Assembly (NCBI GenBank): GCA_002077065.1 | Contig: NAJO01000055.1 | Location: forward strand, 161,822 to 225,821 | Length of the DNA stretch: 64,000 nt | Origin: Cryoendolithus antarcticus | Taxonomy: Eukaryota; Ascomycota; Dothideomycetes; Cladosporiales; Cladosporiaceae | Direction of reading: 5' to 3' | Shown here: in pieces, positions 42,209 to 53,357 of the stretch | Position numbering within the stretch: position 1 is the stretch's first letter | Layout: each line of letters begins with the position of its first letter | Position numbers and translations under genes: made by a program | The notes under the pieces: model-generated | What the model was told of the DNA's origin: nothing | The model's input: the letters and a program-made list of their open reading frames with translations, nothing else | The model's database searches: none

Positions 42209-42623
42209 GATCACCGCAAACGCCAGCTAAGTACGCCAGCGGAGACCTCGATTGTCCACATGGTCTGGTGGACGATGAAGTAGAAGCCTCGATATCGCCG
42301 GTAACTTGTCGTGGATAACGTACGAGAGATGGCAGTGGAAGAATGAGACAAAGTGGAGATTTCTATTGCGGCGATGTACGGGAGTCAATGCCAAGCCTTC
42401 TGGTCAAGCTCCATCAATTCTGCTCTTCACCTCACTCGAGCATGTACATACCTCACTGCACCTGCCATATCGCCTAGAGGTGCATTGCTCTTGCGGCATA
42501 CACACTTGTGTGCCGCCAGCTAGCATGCAGCAAATTTTACCCTGACGGAGCTCTCCATGGTACGCAAATCCTCCCCTCACTCCCTCCCCTCACCACAAGC
42601 CCCACATCCGCACCTCCTTCACC
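42209..42623. promoter_or_regulatory. divergent promoter region URK1 / GID8
   Basis: 415 bases between two divergent starts; CT-rich just before the GID8 start (42565-42620). No other feature recognised. Confidence 0.45.
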
Positions 42624-43889
42624 ATGCCCACCAACCCTTGGGACCCCAACGACCCCCATAACCCATACGGCAATGACATCGATCTCGAGCTCCAAGCTAT
42701 GGACCAAATTTGGGACACGCCGGAGATTTGGCGACCGTATGATGACCTTTATCATAAAGAACTAGCAACCCGGATCAGGAATCAGAACAAGATCATGGCA
42801 GATATGGTGGACTTCAAGCCGAGCAAGAGGTATGTGAATCTCCTGTGGAATCGTCGTGGATGAGGAGGGAAGCTGCTCTGATGAACAATCAAATGGGAAT
42901 CTCTCTGAGAATTTCGTGCGGATATACCAATAATTTAGATGTTAGACTTCTGATTGCAGCGGGATGCTTGAGCGTAGATGGCGAGGATCTTTTGCACAAG
43001 TCATTGCTGACCAGTCCACAGCTCCATCAACTCCATCATCATGGACTACCTCATCTCCGAGGGGTTCCCAGGTGCAGCTGAGAAGTTCGCCCAAGAGACA
43101 AATCTCTCGCAGGCACAGGGCTTCGACAGTCAAGGCATCCGAGAGAGAGTGCAGATCCGCAACGCGATTCTCACCGGCAATGTTGAGGAGGCCATCGAGT
43201 TCATCAACGATGTCGACGCTGAGGTATGTGCAGCCCTATACTCCCCGTTCGACGTCCGGCCGCTTCTACGATTATATACAAAGTTTCATGCACCACGCAT
43301 ATACCCTCCGGGGTGTTGATGATTAACTCACTACTTCAGTCCTCAGTATGAACACAAGCACAGCTCTCTCACTTCATGTCACATGTTCCCCAGCAAGGCC
43401 AGCAGCTAACGCAAGCCAAAGATCCTAGATACGTCGCCCCTCCTCCACTTCCGCCTCTTGCAACTCCAGCTCATCGAGATCATCCGCGAAGTCCTCAGCA
43501 GCAACAACAGCAACCCCGCAGCCACCGACTTCCGCCCTGCGATCGAGTTCGCTACGTCCCAGCTCTCGCCTCGTGCGCCGACTGACCAGAGCTACCTCAC
43601 TGCTCTCGAGCAGACGATGGCGCTCATGATCTTTCAGCCAGACAAGATGCCGGCGGAGATGAAGGAGCTGCTTGATCTGCGGCTGCGAGAGACCGTTGCT
43701 GAGGAAGTAAACAAGGCATTGCTCAAAGCACAGGGGATGGAGCCTGTGGCGAGGATTAGGGAGCTCGTCCGGGCGAGAGCTTGGGCTGAGACTACAGCGA
43801 AGGCGGCGAAAGTGGACCTGCCCGATGACATGAGCATTGGACTTGATGTTGAGCATGACGGCGGACGGGGTGATGCTATGGTCACTTGA
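42624..43889 (+). CDS. GID8: GID/CTLH ubiquitin ligase subunit Gid8
   Basis: Scaffold subunit of the GID (CTLH) E3 ligase that degrades gluconeogenic enzymes. Exons 42624-42829, 43022-43223 and 43422-43889 give 291 aa. The N-terminal extension (MPTNPWDPNDPHNPYGNDID...) is followed by the LisH motif (INSIIMDYLISEGFPGAAEK), the CTLH domain (IRERVQIRNAILTGNVEEAI, EFINDVDAEILDTSPLLHFR, LLQLQLIEIIRE) and the CRA domain with LTALEQTMALMIFQPDKMPA and RIRELVRARAWAE. Introns are 192 and 198 bases, long for this window. Joins keep frame and restore the LisH-CTLH-CRA order. The two long introns make it easy to split the gene wrongly. Confidence 0.94.
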
Positions 43890-44065
43890 GATGAAATGAT
43901 ACGGATCCTGGGCTAGCGTAGGTGTTGGTGGTCATGCGTTAGAATCAATGCACACTATTCTCAACATCTCGGAACACTATCGTCTCTGCCCAAACGCCTG
44001 CAATGCAATGTTCATTCTGTGCGTCGTGATGCCTCATCGTACAATCCCTTCCGTCGTCCGCCGAT

Positions 44066-44932
44066 CTACCACACATCACCCTCCCAGCTCGGTGGCGTCC
44101 ACAGCCTATTCACCTCCCTCACCAAATCGACAGCCGAGCTGCCGTTCTTGCACTGCGTCCACTCGCCTCCATCCCGAATGCAGAACACCTCCTTGTCGAC
44201 CATGACAGTACAGCTCTTCTGCACGCCCATTTCCTTCGTCCTGTTGAAGCTACTTCTCAGCATATCCGCGCTGAACGACCCGTCGTCCTTGGTCGTGCAC
44301 TCGTTGATCTTGTCAAAACTCATACCGTGCTCGAGCGCGCACTCCTCGACAAGATCCTTCGAGGGAATATTGGAATATTGGTTCGTCATGCACATCGTGA
44401 AGCCGAGGTAAGCCTTTGGGTCGGGGTAGAGCGATGCAGCGCACAGCTCGATGATGTTGCCGAGACACTCCTCCTGGCCGTGCTTGCAGACTACGCCGTC
44501 GTCGTGGTCGGTTAGGCTGCCAATGTAGGAGAGCTTGAAGTCGACTTTGCGGGAGATCTTTTGCATGGCTGGGAGGATCATGTCGTGGAGGCAGTCCTTC
44601 GCATCCGGACATTTGCTCATAATGAATGCTTCTAAAGGCACTTTGCCGGAATGGTAGACTGCGTCATCCTCTGAGAACGCCTCGGTGGCGATGAAGGTCA
44701 CGCAGGTGAGCATGATGGTTATGAGGAAGGCGGAGACGAGGAACATGATGCGTCTGTGCCATTTTCCGGAGGTGGTGCGAGACCAGGCGCGCATGTAGGC
44801 ACGCTGGGCCGTGAAGACCTGTTGCTGGAGGTCCGAGAGGGTGGGTTGTTCGCTGCTGGAGGGGGCGGAGGGTGTGGCGATGTCGTCGTTGTTGATCAGA
44901 GGCGCTTTCTCGGAATCGAATGTGCCAGCCAT
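44066..44932 (-). CDS. GILT-like membrane protein lacking the CxxC pair
   Basis: Protein of the gamma-interferon-inducible lysosomal thiol reductase family, 288 aa, single exon, start at MAGTFDSEKAPLI. A cytosolic N-terminus is followed by one membrane helix (about 62-83, IMFLVSAFLITIMLTCVTFI), giving a type II lumenal domain. In that domain VPLEAFIMSKCPDAKDC stands where animal GILT has its CxxC; here it is Cys-x5-Cys (C108, C114). Also present are LGNIIELCAASLYPDPKAYL, FTMCMTNQY, VEECALEHGMSFDKINEC and FCIRDGGEW. Several further cysteines probably form disulphides. An open frame continues upstream to 45232, but it overlaps the opposite gene's start and is not family-like. Reductase activity is uncertain. 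Confidence 0.85.
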   Translation of the reverse strand: MAGTFDSEKAPLINNDDIATPSAPSSSEQPTLSDLQQQVFTAQRAYMRAWSRTTSGKWHRRIMFLVSAFLITIMLTCVTFIATEAFSEDDAVYHSGKVPLEAFIMSKCPDAKDCLHDMILPAMQKISRKVDFKLSYIGSLTDHDDGVVCKHGQEECLGNIIELCAASLYPDPKAYLGFTMCMTNQYSNIPSKDLVEECALEHGMSFDKINECTTKDDGSFSADMLRSSFNRTKEMGVQKSCTVMVDKEVFCIRDGGEWTQCKNGSSAVDLVREVNRLWTPPSWEGDVW

Positions 44933-45244
44933 GTTTGCGGTGCTGTTTGTTGAGATAATGCTTGTGAGTTGTACGAAGGATGTGGGAAGATGAGAGACCT
45001 CCAGGGCTGGCTGATATGATGGGGGGTGTGGCGAATGCATGGCGACATCGTGAAGAAGGTGTGGCAGTGACGATCGAAATCCGGGGTAAACGCGGGCCAG
45101 AAATCGTGACGGACAAAGAGCTGCGCAGCGGGGTCCAGTCGTGGCTGCCACGCGACTCTGAGTCGCGAAATGTGAGTGACTCCAACTTTGTCGTGTGACT
45201 GATTGCTCTCTCCGTATCAGCCATTGAACCACACAGATCTCTTC
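44933..45244. promoter_or_regulatory. divergent promoter region GILT-like / prolyl-tRNA synthetase
   Basis: 312 bases between head-to-head start codons. The frames that cross it on both strands lack support. Confidence 0.45.
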
Positions 45245-46978
45245 ATGGCATCCGAGAACGTCGAGTTGACAATGGCAGAGCTCAATGTAGACGGCTCGTC
45301 GGCCGCAGGCGCAGGCACAACAGCTTCAGCAACCCCCACCGACAAACCCAAGAAACAGGACAAGGAGCGAAAGAACCAGCAAACCTCCCAGAAAGGCCCC
45401 AAACCCGCAAAACAGCCTCAAGTGAAGAAGCCTGTAGCAAACCAAGACACAAAACAAATCACAGTCAGCAAATCCGAGGACTTAGCAGAATGGTACCAGC
45501 AAGTCATCCTCAAAGCCGAGTTGCTGGAGTTCACCGACGTCCCTGGCTGCTACATTTACCTCCCCCGCTCATATCACATCTGGGAACTGATCCGAGATTT
45601 CTTCGATCTCAGGATCAAGGCAATGGGTGTGGAGAACTCGTACTTCCCTCTGTTCATTTCAGAAGCAAACTTGCAGCGCGAGAAGGACCATGTGGAGGGC
45701 TTTGCAGCCGAGGTGGCCTGGGTGACGGAGGGAGGCAAGACAAAGTTGGACAAGAAGCTGGCTGTGCGTCCTACTAGTGAGACCGCTATGTACAGCTACT
45801 ATGCGAAGAAGATCAGGAGTCATCGAGATTTGCCTTTGAAGCTGAATCAGTGGAACAATGTGGTGCGGTGGGAGTTCAAGCATGCGGTGCCTTTCTTGCG
45901 GTCACGAGAGTTCTTGTGGCAGGAGGGTCACACGGCGCATTTGACGGAGGCGGAGGCAGGGAAGGAGGTGCTGGAGATTCTGGACCACTACGCCGCGATA
46001 TACGAGGACTTGCTTGCTGTGCCTGTCGTGAAGGGAAGGAAGACAGTCAATGAGCAATTTCCCGGCGCGCACTACACAACGACGATCGAAGGCTTCATTC
46101 CTGCCGTAGGACGAGGCATTCAAGCAGCAACATCCCACTGTCTCGGCCAACATTTCGCAAAGATGTTCGAGATCAAGATCGAGGACCCTACGCAAAAAGA
46201 GGGTGAGAAGAAGGAAAAAGTCTTCCCATGGCAGAACAGCTGGGGCTTCACCACGCGCTCCATCGGTGTCATGATCATGATCCATGGAGATGACAAGGGC
46301 GTCGTCATTCCTCCCCGCGTTTCGAACGTGCAGGTCATCGTCGTAGTTGTCGGGATCACAGCCAAGACGACCGAAGAAGACAAAAACACGCTGCTCGACA
46401 AAGGCGCCGAGATCAAGAAGACGCTCAAGTCAGCCGGTCTGCGCGTCGAGCTCGACGATCGGGAAGGCTACTCCCCCGGCTTCAAATTCGCCGAATGGGA
46501 ACTTAAAGGCGTCCCCCTCCGCCTCGAGCTCGGTCCCAAAGACCTAGAGAAATCCGTCGTCGCCACCGCCCGCCGAGACACAGGCGCCAAAGGCTCCATT
46601 CCCCTCGCATCACTCACTTCAGACGTCCCTAAACTACTGGATACAATTCAAGCCGACATGCTCAAGAAAGCCTCCGATGAGTTCGCGGCACATCGCAAGA
46701 TTGTCCGCGAGTGGAAGGACTTCGTACCCACGCTCAATGACAAGAATGTAATTCTCGTTCCTCATTGCGCCGGCGGGGAGTGCGAGGACCAGATCAAGGA
46801 GGATTCTGCCGGTACTGTGCCTGGACAGGAGGTCGATGCTAAGGCGCCTAGTATGGGAGCGAAGAGCTTGTGTATTCCTGCCGAGCAGCCTGAGGAGATT
46901 AAAGAGGGGCAGAAGTGTATCAATCCTAAATGTGGGAAGGATGCGGCGCATTGGGTGCTGTTCGGGCGGAGTTACTGA
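45245..46978 (+). CDS. cytosolic prolyl-tRNA synthetase (class II)
   Basis: Charges tRNA-Pro with proline. Single exon, 577 aa, start at MASENVELTMAELNV. A Lys/Gln-rich low-complexity N-terminus (residues ~20-75) leads into the eukaryote/archaeon-type catalytic core: LAEWYQQVILKAELLEFTDV, GCYIYLPRSYHIWELIRDFF, VRPTSETAMYSYYAKKIRSH, motif 2 VVRWEFKHAVPFLRSREFLW with QEGHTAH, and the motif 3 region WGFTTRSIGVMIMIHGDDKG. Then comes the anticodon-binding domain (VSNVQVIVVVVGI, GYSPGFKFAEWELKGVPLRL). The C-terminal zinc-binding-like domain has HCAGGECED and CINPKCGKDAAHWVLFGRSY, ending with the conserved terminal Tyr. No YbaK-type editing domain is seen at the N-terminus. Confidence 0.96.
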   Translation: MASENVELTMAELNVDGSSAAGAGTTASATPTDKPKKQDKERKNQQTSQKGPKPAKQPQVKKPVANQDTKQITVSKSEDLAEWYQQVILKAELLEFTDVPGCYIYLPRSYHIWELIRDFFDLRIKAMGVENSYFPLFISEANLQREKDHVEGFAAEVAWVTEGGKTKLDKKLAVRPTSETAMYSYYAKKIRSHRDLPLKLNQWNNVVRWEFKHAVPFLRSREFLWQEGHTAHLTEAEAGKEVLEILDHYAAIYEDLLAVPVVKGRKTVNEQFPGAHYTTTIEGFIPAVGRGIQAATSHCLGQHFAKMFEIKIEDPTQKEGEKKEKVFPWQNSWGFTTRSIGVMIMIHGDDKGVVIPPRVSNVQVIVVVVGITAKTTEEDKNTLLDKGAEIKKTLKSAGLRVELDDREGYSPGFKFAEWELKGVPLRLELGPKDLEKSVVATARRDTGAKGSIPLASLTSDVPKLLDTIQADMLKKASDEFAAHRKIVREWKDFVPTLNDKNVILVPHCAGGECEDQIKEDSAGTVPGQEVDAKAPSMGAKSLCIPAEQPEEIKEGQKCINPKCGKDAAHWVLFGRSY

Positions 46979-47859
46979 GGCGGTGCGGGATGCATTACTC
47001 AAGTGGCCGATATGATGCACATGCATGATCGTGAGGATGCGCAAGCGAGCATTCTGATGAGCGCGAAAATGCCAGTATTGCTGAGGATGGTTTCATGGTA
47101 CCCTCTGCATCGAGGTCATGGTGTGGCAAGGCTCTTCGTCGCCCTCAAGATGTGGGTTGAAGGTATGAATAAGACGAAGCATTATGATAGCCTGCCCAGA
47201 GCCAGTACTTCGGCATCGAGCCCAATCGCTCCAGCACTTGCATGACTTCCATTTTCAAGATACATTCATGTTCGTCCGGTGCTTGTAACATAGCTGTAGT
47301 ATCCTGCCAAGCATCAACATCGTGCATGGGCCCGCAGTGCTTACTTCGCAGCAAAGCCTCCGTCGGCCGCTCGACTCCGCATCTCTCGACCGCCTTCACG
47401 ACGTCTTTGTCATCTGCAGCAAGATGCGAAGCCGAGTCGATCTCCTAGGACCCGCCTTTGATCGTCACTACACTGTTTTCTTTCGCCAAGCAGATACTAA
47501 AGGACGCTTCGATGGGGTCAAGGACCGGACGAAGCTGCGCCTACATCCGGGACGGACAGTTTCATGTGAAGATGTGCCTGATCCTGCTCTCGAAATGTTG
47601 CACTACTGGACCTTGGAATGCTACGGGACTTTTTTTGTGGACAGGACGACTGTCTGCCAAGGTAACAAGGAAACGTAGGTAGGTCGGGAAGGTGCGAGGT
47701 ATAAGTGTCCGCCTTCCCTGTTCTCCAGCATTTTCATTCCACCTTCCAGAGCCTCATTTCCTGTCTCTTCCTTATACAGGCACCTTCGAGTCCTCGAAGA
47801 CTCACGAACAGTATCCGCTACATCTCACATCCACCAAGCTTCCCCTACGACCTCTCAAC
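46979..47859. other. intergenic, 880 bases
   Basis: No gene supported. Open frames at 47322-47678 and 47003-47245 have no motif. The last 150 bases are CT-rich and lead into the AKR start. Confidence 0.45.
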
Positions 47860-49227
47860 ATGGAGCCAGCACCCCTTCCCAAGACCGCCCTCGGCTACCA
47901 CCGCATCCTCTGCCCAACAGCCGGTGTACGGGTCTCGCCACTATGTCTCGGTGCCATGAACTTCGGGGATGCCTGGAAGGGCTTCATGGGCGAGTGCGAC
48001 AAGAAGACTACGTTTGAGATTCTTGACTTCTTCCACGAGAGTGGAGGCAACTTCATCGACACTGCGAACAACTACCAGAACCAGGAGAGTGAGCAGTGGA
48101 TCGGAGAGTGGATGGAGGAGAGAGGTGTCAGGGATGAGATCGTGTTGGCTACGAAGGTAAGTGGCTCAGCCGACTCTTCCTCGCCAGCGCTCATCTGGCA
48201 GACGCGTTGACAAGTGCTTCAGTACACATCTGGCTACGTCTCCGATCCCAAGGCGCTGAAGAGCAACTACACCGGTAACAACACCAAGAGCATGCGCTCG
48301 AGCGTGGAGGCAAGCTTGAAGCTGCTGAAGACTACATACATTGATGTGCTCTACGTCCGTGAGTGGCTCACTGTTCAGCATCGGCCTTCCCTTCCGGCAT
48401 GACTGACATGGACCTCACAGATTGGTGGGACTACACCACTTCCATCGAGGAGATCATGCGAGGACTCAACACCTTGGCGGATCAGGGCAAGATCTTGTAC
48501 CTTGGAGTGTCGGACACACCAGCGTGGATCGTTTCGAAGGGTATCACATTCGATCGCGGGCTGCCGATGTGATAATCCGCTCGCTGACATGGATGCAGCC
48601 AACCAGTGGGCACGAGATCACGGCATGCGCCAGTTCACCGTATACCAAGGTCGCTGGAATGCGTCGATCCGAGATTTCGAACGAGACATAATACCGATGT
48701 GCGAGGCAGAGGGCATGGGTCTTGCGCCGGTGAGCACTTCTCTTCGTATCAACGGAGAGTGAATCACTGACGCAATGTCACAGTGGGCCGTCCTGGGTGG
48801 CGGCAGCTTCAAGACCGAAGATCAGCGCAAAGCAAGCGAAGGTCGCGTCGCCTTCGAGCCCCTCAAGGACAGAGACATCGCCGTCAGCAAGGTACTCGAA
48901 AAGCTCGCGAAGGCGAAGGGCACGATCATGACCTCGATCGCTCTCGCCTATGTCATGCACAAGACTCCCAACGTCTTTCCCATTGTCGGCGGACGCAAGG
49001 TCGAGCATCTGAGAGGCAACATCGCTGCGCTGTCGATCAAGCTGACGAAAGACGAGATCGAAGAGATCGAGGATGCGTATCCGTTCGAGTATGGGTTCCC
49101 GCAGGACTTCTTGTTTATGGGAATGAAGACGCCGTCGAGGGATGGGAAGGATGTGTTCTTGACGAAGTTGAATGCTCATATTGATACGGTGCCTAGGGCT
49201 GGGGTTATCGTGCCGAGAGATGCATAG
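47860..49227 (+). CDS. aldo-keto reductase, AKR9 / aryl-alcohol dehydrogenase type
   Basis: NADPH-dependent reductase, 375 aa, exons 47860-48156, 48223-48358, 48421-48540, 48599-48729 and 48784-49227. Family marks: [40 protein letters not shown] (catalytic Asp and Tyr), [13 protein letters not shown] (catalytic Lys), the [16 protein letters not shown] junction (catalytic His), [58 protein letters not shown] and the cofactor-binding [15 protein letters not shown]. It resembles the yeast Aad proteins and the NorB/AflF type. The neighbours are not biosynthetic, so a cluster role is not supported. All five exons join in frame with canonical sites; exon 3 ends on a GTATCA donor. Confidence 0.93.
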
Positions 49228-50169
49228 GGAGGGTCTAATCGCACAACGCCGGTCTTCCAGAATGAGGTTATACAAGGGCTGACTACGGCGAGTGCACCTG
49301 GAGCTTCTGTGGCATCGACGTAGTGAGACTATCAAGAGAGCGAATGCAGCAGCACATCATCTTCACAGGTATACTACGCTTACCATGGTCTGTACCGCTG
49401 TGATCCGTTTTTGTATCAGTCCACATGAGGCGATCCATGCTCTGTTCGGTAATATGTTTGCTGCGCCCTTGGATTCATGTGACTAGACCAGCAGTGCGAA
49501 CAGTTACGTCAGACATGTTGCACTACTCCAGCTTCATTGACCTGCCATCCATGGATGTATGCTCATGCAAGTCGGTCATGGGCACCACCCTTGTACCAAG
49601 CTTGAGTCAGCTGCACAGACTTCACGACATTGACCCACATCACTCTCTATGAAGTACTCCAGGATCAACAGGTACACCGCAGGTCTCGCATCGCCTTGCG
49701 CCCATGACTGTACATGCACATCTCGTCATGGGCCATGTGCGCGTTCCTGCCTCCCGAACAATAAAGCTTCTGTTACCGAGGATAAGCTTTGAAGAATTCA
49801 TTGGCGTGAGCTTGATATCGCTGATATGGATCTGCACAAGGTTTCCTCGACACCTGCCATTTCGAGTCTGGAGCGCAAGCTAAGTCCGAACCATGCGTGC
49901 CTCCGCACGCTCGCGTGCCAGCCTGCCAGGTACGCCGCTGATGCATTGGAAAGATCTCGATGCCTTGCTTTGAGCTCGTGTTCAATCTGGGCGGCAGACC
50001 GAGGGGACTTGATGAAATAGGCTGGTGCTGTAGGTATGATGTAGGCGCGGTCTCTGCAGACGAAATGCCTGGGGTCCGCACTTTTGCGCGGTGGTGAGTA
50101 TTTCTCTGCTCAGTCTTCGTTCCGTGAAGCAAACATCGAGTGGTTCTGTTTGGCCAACGAATCGCTACT
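49228..50169. other. intergenic upstream of the sedolisin
   Basis: No gene. The open frame of the sedolisin reaches 50140 but its first ATG is at 50170. Confidence 0.45.
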
Positions 50170-52717
50170 ATGCACCTTTACAGTTGCCTCGTAGGATGTA
50201 TCCTCGCAACGGCGTATGCTGCGCCAGGTGCGGTACCTGGCCATATCATTCATGAACGAAGAAGCTCAGCTCAGTCTTCCTGGAAGCGGGCTGCACGTGT
50301 TGGACCTGACGCTATCATTCCGGTCCGCATTGGCTTGGTGCAGTCGAACATGGACGTCGGCCACGATCGTCTGATGAGTCTGTCAAATCCTCATTCGAAG
50401 CAATACGGCCAGCACCTGAGCCCTAAGGAGGTTCATGACCTATTCGCGCCAAGCAAGGCTACAGTCGATGCGGTCAAGTCATGGCTTGCAAGCTCAGGCG
50501 TCAACAATGTGGTCCATTCGGAGAATAAAGGTTGGCTCGCGATTGACATGCCCACGAAGCAGGCCGAGAAACTCTTCAAGACGGAGTACTACGAACACAG
50601 CCACGCTAGTGGTGCACTGAAGATCGGCTGTAGCGAGTACCACCTGCCACCCCATCTTCGCGAGCACATTGACTACGTCACCCCGGGTGTCAAGCTCTCG
50701 GCGACATTGAGAAAACGCAACATCGAAAAGCGTAGCGGACCTGGATGGGGGCACCCCAACCCGCACTGGCCGGGTCCGTGGCGTCAGCCGCCAAACCGCG
50801 ACCCGTGGCACGCTCCTCCAGGTGCACCTCAATTGCCGCAGGATCTTCAAGGCTGCAACCTGAATATCACTCCGACCTGCATTCGTGCACTCTATGGCAT
50901 CCCGACGGCCCACCTGAATGACAGTCTCAATGCTATGGGTCTCTATGAGGGCGGAGACTACTATGCGCAATCTGATCTAAACAAGTTCTTTGCGGAGTAT
51001 GCGCCAAATGTGCCACAAGGCACTGCGCCGATTCAAGATCTCATCGATGGTGCTATTGCACCAGTCGCTGCGGACGATCCCAAGAACACTGGCGAGTCCG
51101 ATATCGACATGGACATGGCCTTCAGCCTGATCTATCCACAGAACGTTGTGTTGTACCAAGTCGATGATCCACCGACCGCTGCTGCAGAACTCGCTGGCAA
51201 GCTTTTCGGGTTTCTGAATACCTTCCTCGATGCTTTGGACGGCTCGTATTGCACGTATTCTGCTTATGGCATTAGTGGCAATTCACCTGGGCTCGATCCT
51301 ACCTACCCAGATCCAGTTGCTGGAGGCTACAATGGCTCGCTACAATGTGGCGTCTACAAGCCGACCCGAGTGATATCGATATCGTATGGACAGGCCGAGG
51401 CTGACCTTCCAATGGCCTATCTGAAGCGCCAATGCAACGAATTCATGAAGCTTGGTCTGCAGGGCCACTCAGTCTTTGTCTCTAGCAGCGACTACGGAGT
51501 AGCAAGCTACCCTGGTGACGGTTCAGCATCAGGCTGTCTCAGTGCCCCAGGCATGAACCAGACGATCTACAATCCCGATGATCCGTCCGGCTGCCCTTAC
51601 CTGACTTCTGTGGGTGGGACGCAAGTCGAACCAGACAAGACGGTCAAGGATCCGGAGAGCGCAATGCAGACCGCCTTGAGCGGCGCGCCTTTGTTCTCAA
51701 GCGGTGGCGGCTTCTCAAATGACTTCCCACGACCTTGGTATCAAGCAGCTGAAGTCAACCAGTACTTTGCACGACATGATCCGGGCCACCCTTACTACTA
51801 CGCAAACGCTGCTGCTAGCAATATCGGTCAGAACGGCGGCATCTACAACCGAGGCGGACGGGTATGTCACAAGTTCTGAGACTATACACATATATGTTCA
51901 ATCACTGACAGCTTTTCTTGTAGGGTTATCCGGGTTTGTACCCAGCTGTACGAAGCCTTTGTAGGACCACCGGACTGACACGTTTTCAATAGATGTGTCC
52001 GCGAATGGTGCCAATTTCAGGGCGTACACCAACGGCACTGACTACCATTACTACGGTATGCCTGGAGCTATCCACCAAGAAAGGAGCCTTCCTGCTGACC
52101 AACAACACAGGCACCTCGCTAGCCTCACCACTGTTCGCATCGGTCATCACACTGGTAAGAGCAGCCCCTCGCTACCTCCGCCCCTCTGACAGTCTGAACG
52201 CCTTTGAGCTACCACGTATGGACCTGCAATGGTCGATCGCCAATATGTCGTGTCTGTAAGAGTCTCGAATTCGGGACACAACCTCTCCTGCTGAGTGTGC
52301 ATCATCCTATGCATGCTGTGTGACATGTTTGCTATTGAAGGGTGCAAGTGCAGCAGCACAAGAACTTTCACGCTTCCGAGGGAATGAAGGCAGCTGCACT
52401 GATATGCGCTGTGTTGTCGAGTCGTTGCTGACTACTGAGTAGATCAACGAAGAACGCACTGCTATTGGTAAAGGGCCAGTTGGCTTCATTAACCCAGTGC
52501 TATACGCACATCCGTATGTTCTCAATGATATTAAGAACGGGTCAAACCCGAATTGCGGATCCTCGGGCTTCCAGGCTGTGTCGGGCTGGGTGAGTTGGCG
52601 ACGAGACATATTTATCTTGATTTTTTTTGACAGCTGACACTCCCACAGGACCCAGTCACTGGCCTAGGCACACCTAATTATCCAGCGTTGCTGAAGCTGT
52701 TCCTTAGTCTGCCCTAG
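50170..52717 (+). CDS. secreted S53 family peptidase (sedolisin/tripeptidyl peptidase)
   Basis: Extracellular acid serine-carboxyl peptidase, 674 aa, exons 50170-51861, 51924-51933, 51993-52055, 52111-52154, 52443-52589 and 52649-52717. A signal peptide (MHLYSCLVGCILATAYA) is followed by the Pro-kumamolisin prodomain (IGLVQSNMDVGHDRLMSLSN, YGQHLSPKEVHDLFAPSKAT, FKTEYYEHSHASGALKIGCS, LPPHLREHIDYVTPGVKL). Dibasic sites (RKRNIEKRS, about 182-190) and a Pro/Trp-rich linker come next. Catalytic residues visible: E309 and D313 in GESDIDMDMAF, an Asp in VSSSDYGVASYPGDG (about 440), and Ser591 in GTSLASPLF. The C-terminal calcium-site region is GWDPVTGLGTPNYPALLKLF. Exon 2 is only 10 bases; intron 4 is 288 bases. 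All joins keep frame. Confidence 0.92.
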
Positions 52718-53357
52718 CGATGATTTACGAAAAATTTGTCACCACGCATCATCAGGGTGCCGTCCAAGCATGATGTCGGTCGTGCATAAGTCACACGGTG
52801 AGATAGATGGGAGTGCAGAGATATCCGTCTGAAGGATACAGTCCCTGCTTCGATGCGTATCACTCAGAGCGCACGTAGAACGACTGCGATGGCGGCATTA
52901 TCAAGCCTTCCGGCATGTACATGGCTCATCTGCGCGGACTTGTTGAGAGCTCTCCCTTTCTTTTGTGATGCACGCATAGCACTGTTCCAGTTCCTTGCCT
53001 GTGCCACAATTCACGACCGCTGATGCCGTCTGTATCGATAATTCTCGACGGATGCCCGAACATGCCGTCGAAAGGGCGCATGACGAAACGTATGATTTCC
53101 CGAACAGCTTCGATGAGAAATGGGTGCACATACTACATTTCGAAGCGCTTGACATCGCTACCAATTGATATCCCGAGGCAATGAGGAGATCAGGACACGT
53201 CTGGGACCGGACAATCTTGTGAGTGGTGTTTGATTGTTTCTGCATTCCGCCCTGCGTAATGCTTCATAATTCAGTAGGCTACTAGGCGTCAACATCGACG
53301 TTTGTGCTGAAGGTTCCACTGCTGAGACCCGCACCAGACGGATGTTGCCAGACGTCT
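52718..53357. other. intergenic downstream of the sedolisin
   Basis: No gene; short minus-strand frames only. The sedolisin and the following minus-strand gene converge here. Confidence 0.45.

Noticed and set aside
44933..45232. N-terminal extension of the GILT-like frame
   Set aside because: It crosses the divergent promoter and the ProRS leader; Met at 44932 gives the family-like start.
52120..52442. Extra coding sequence inside the long sedolisin intron
   Set aside because: The frame after GTSLASPLFASVITL soon runs into a stop, and the INEERTAIGKGP block resumes only after the TAG acceptor at 52442.
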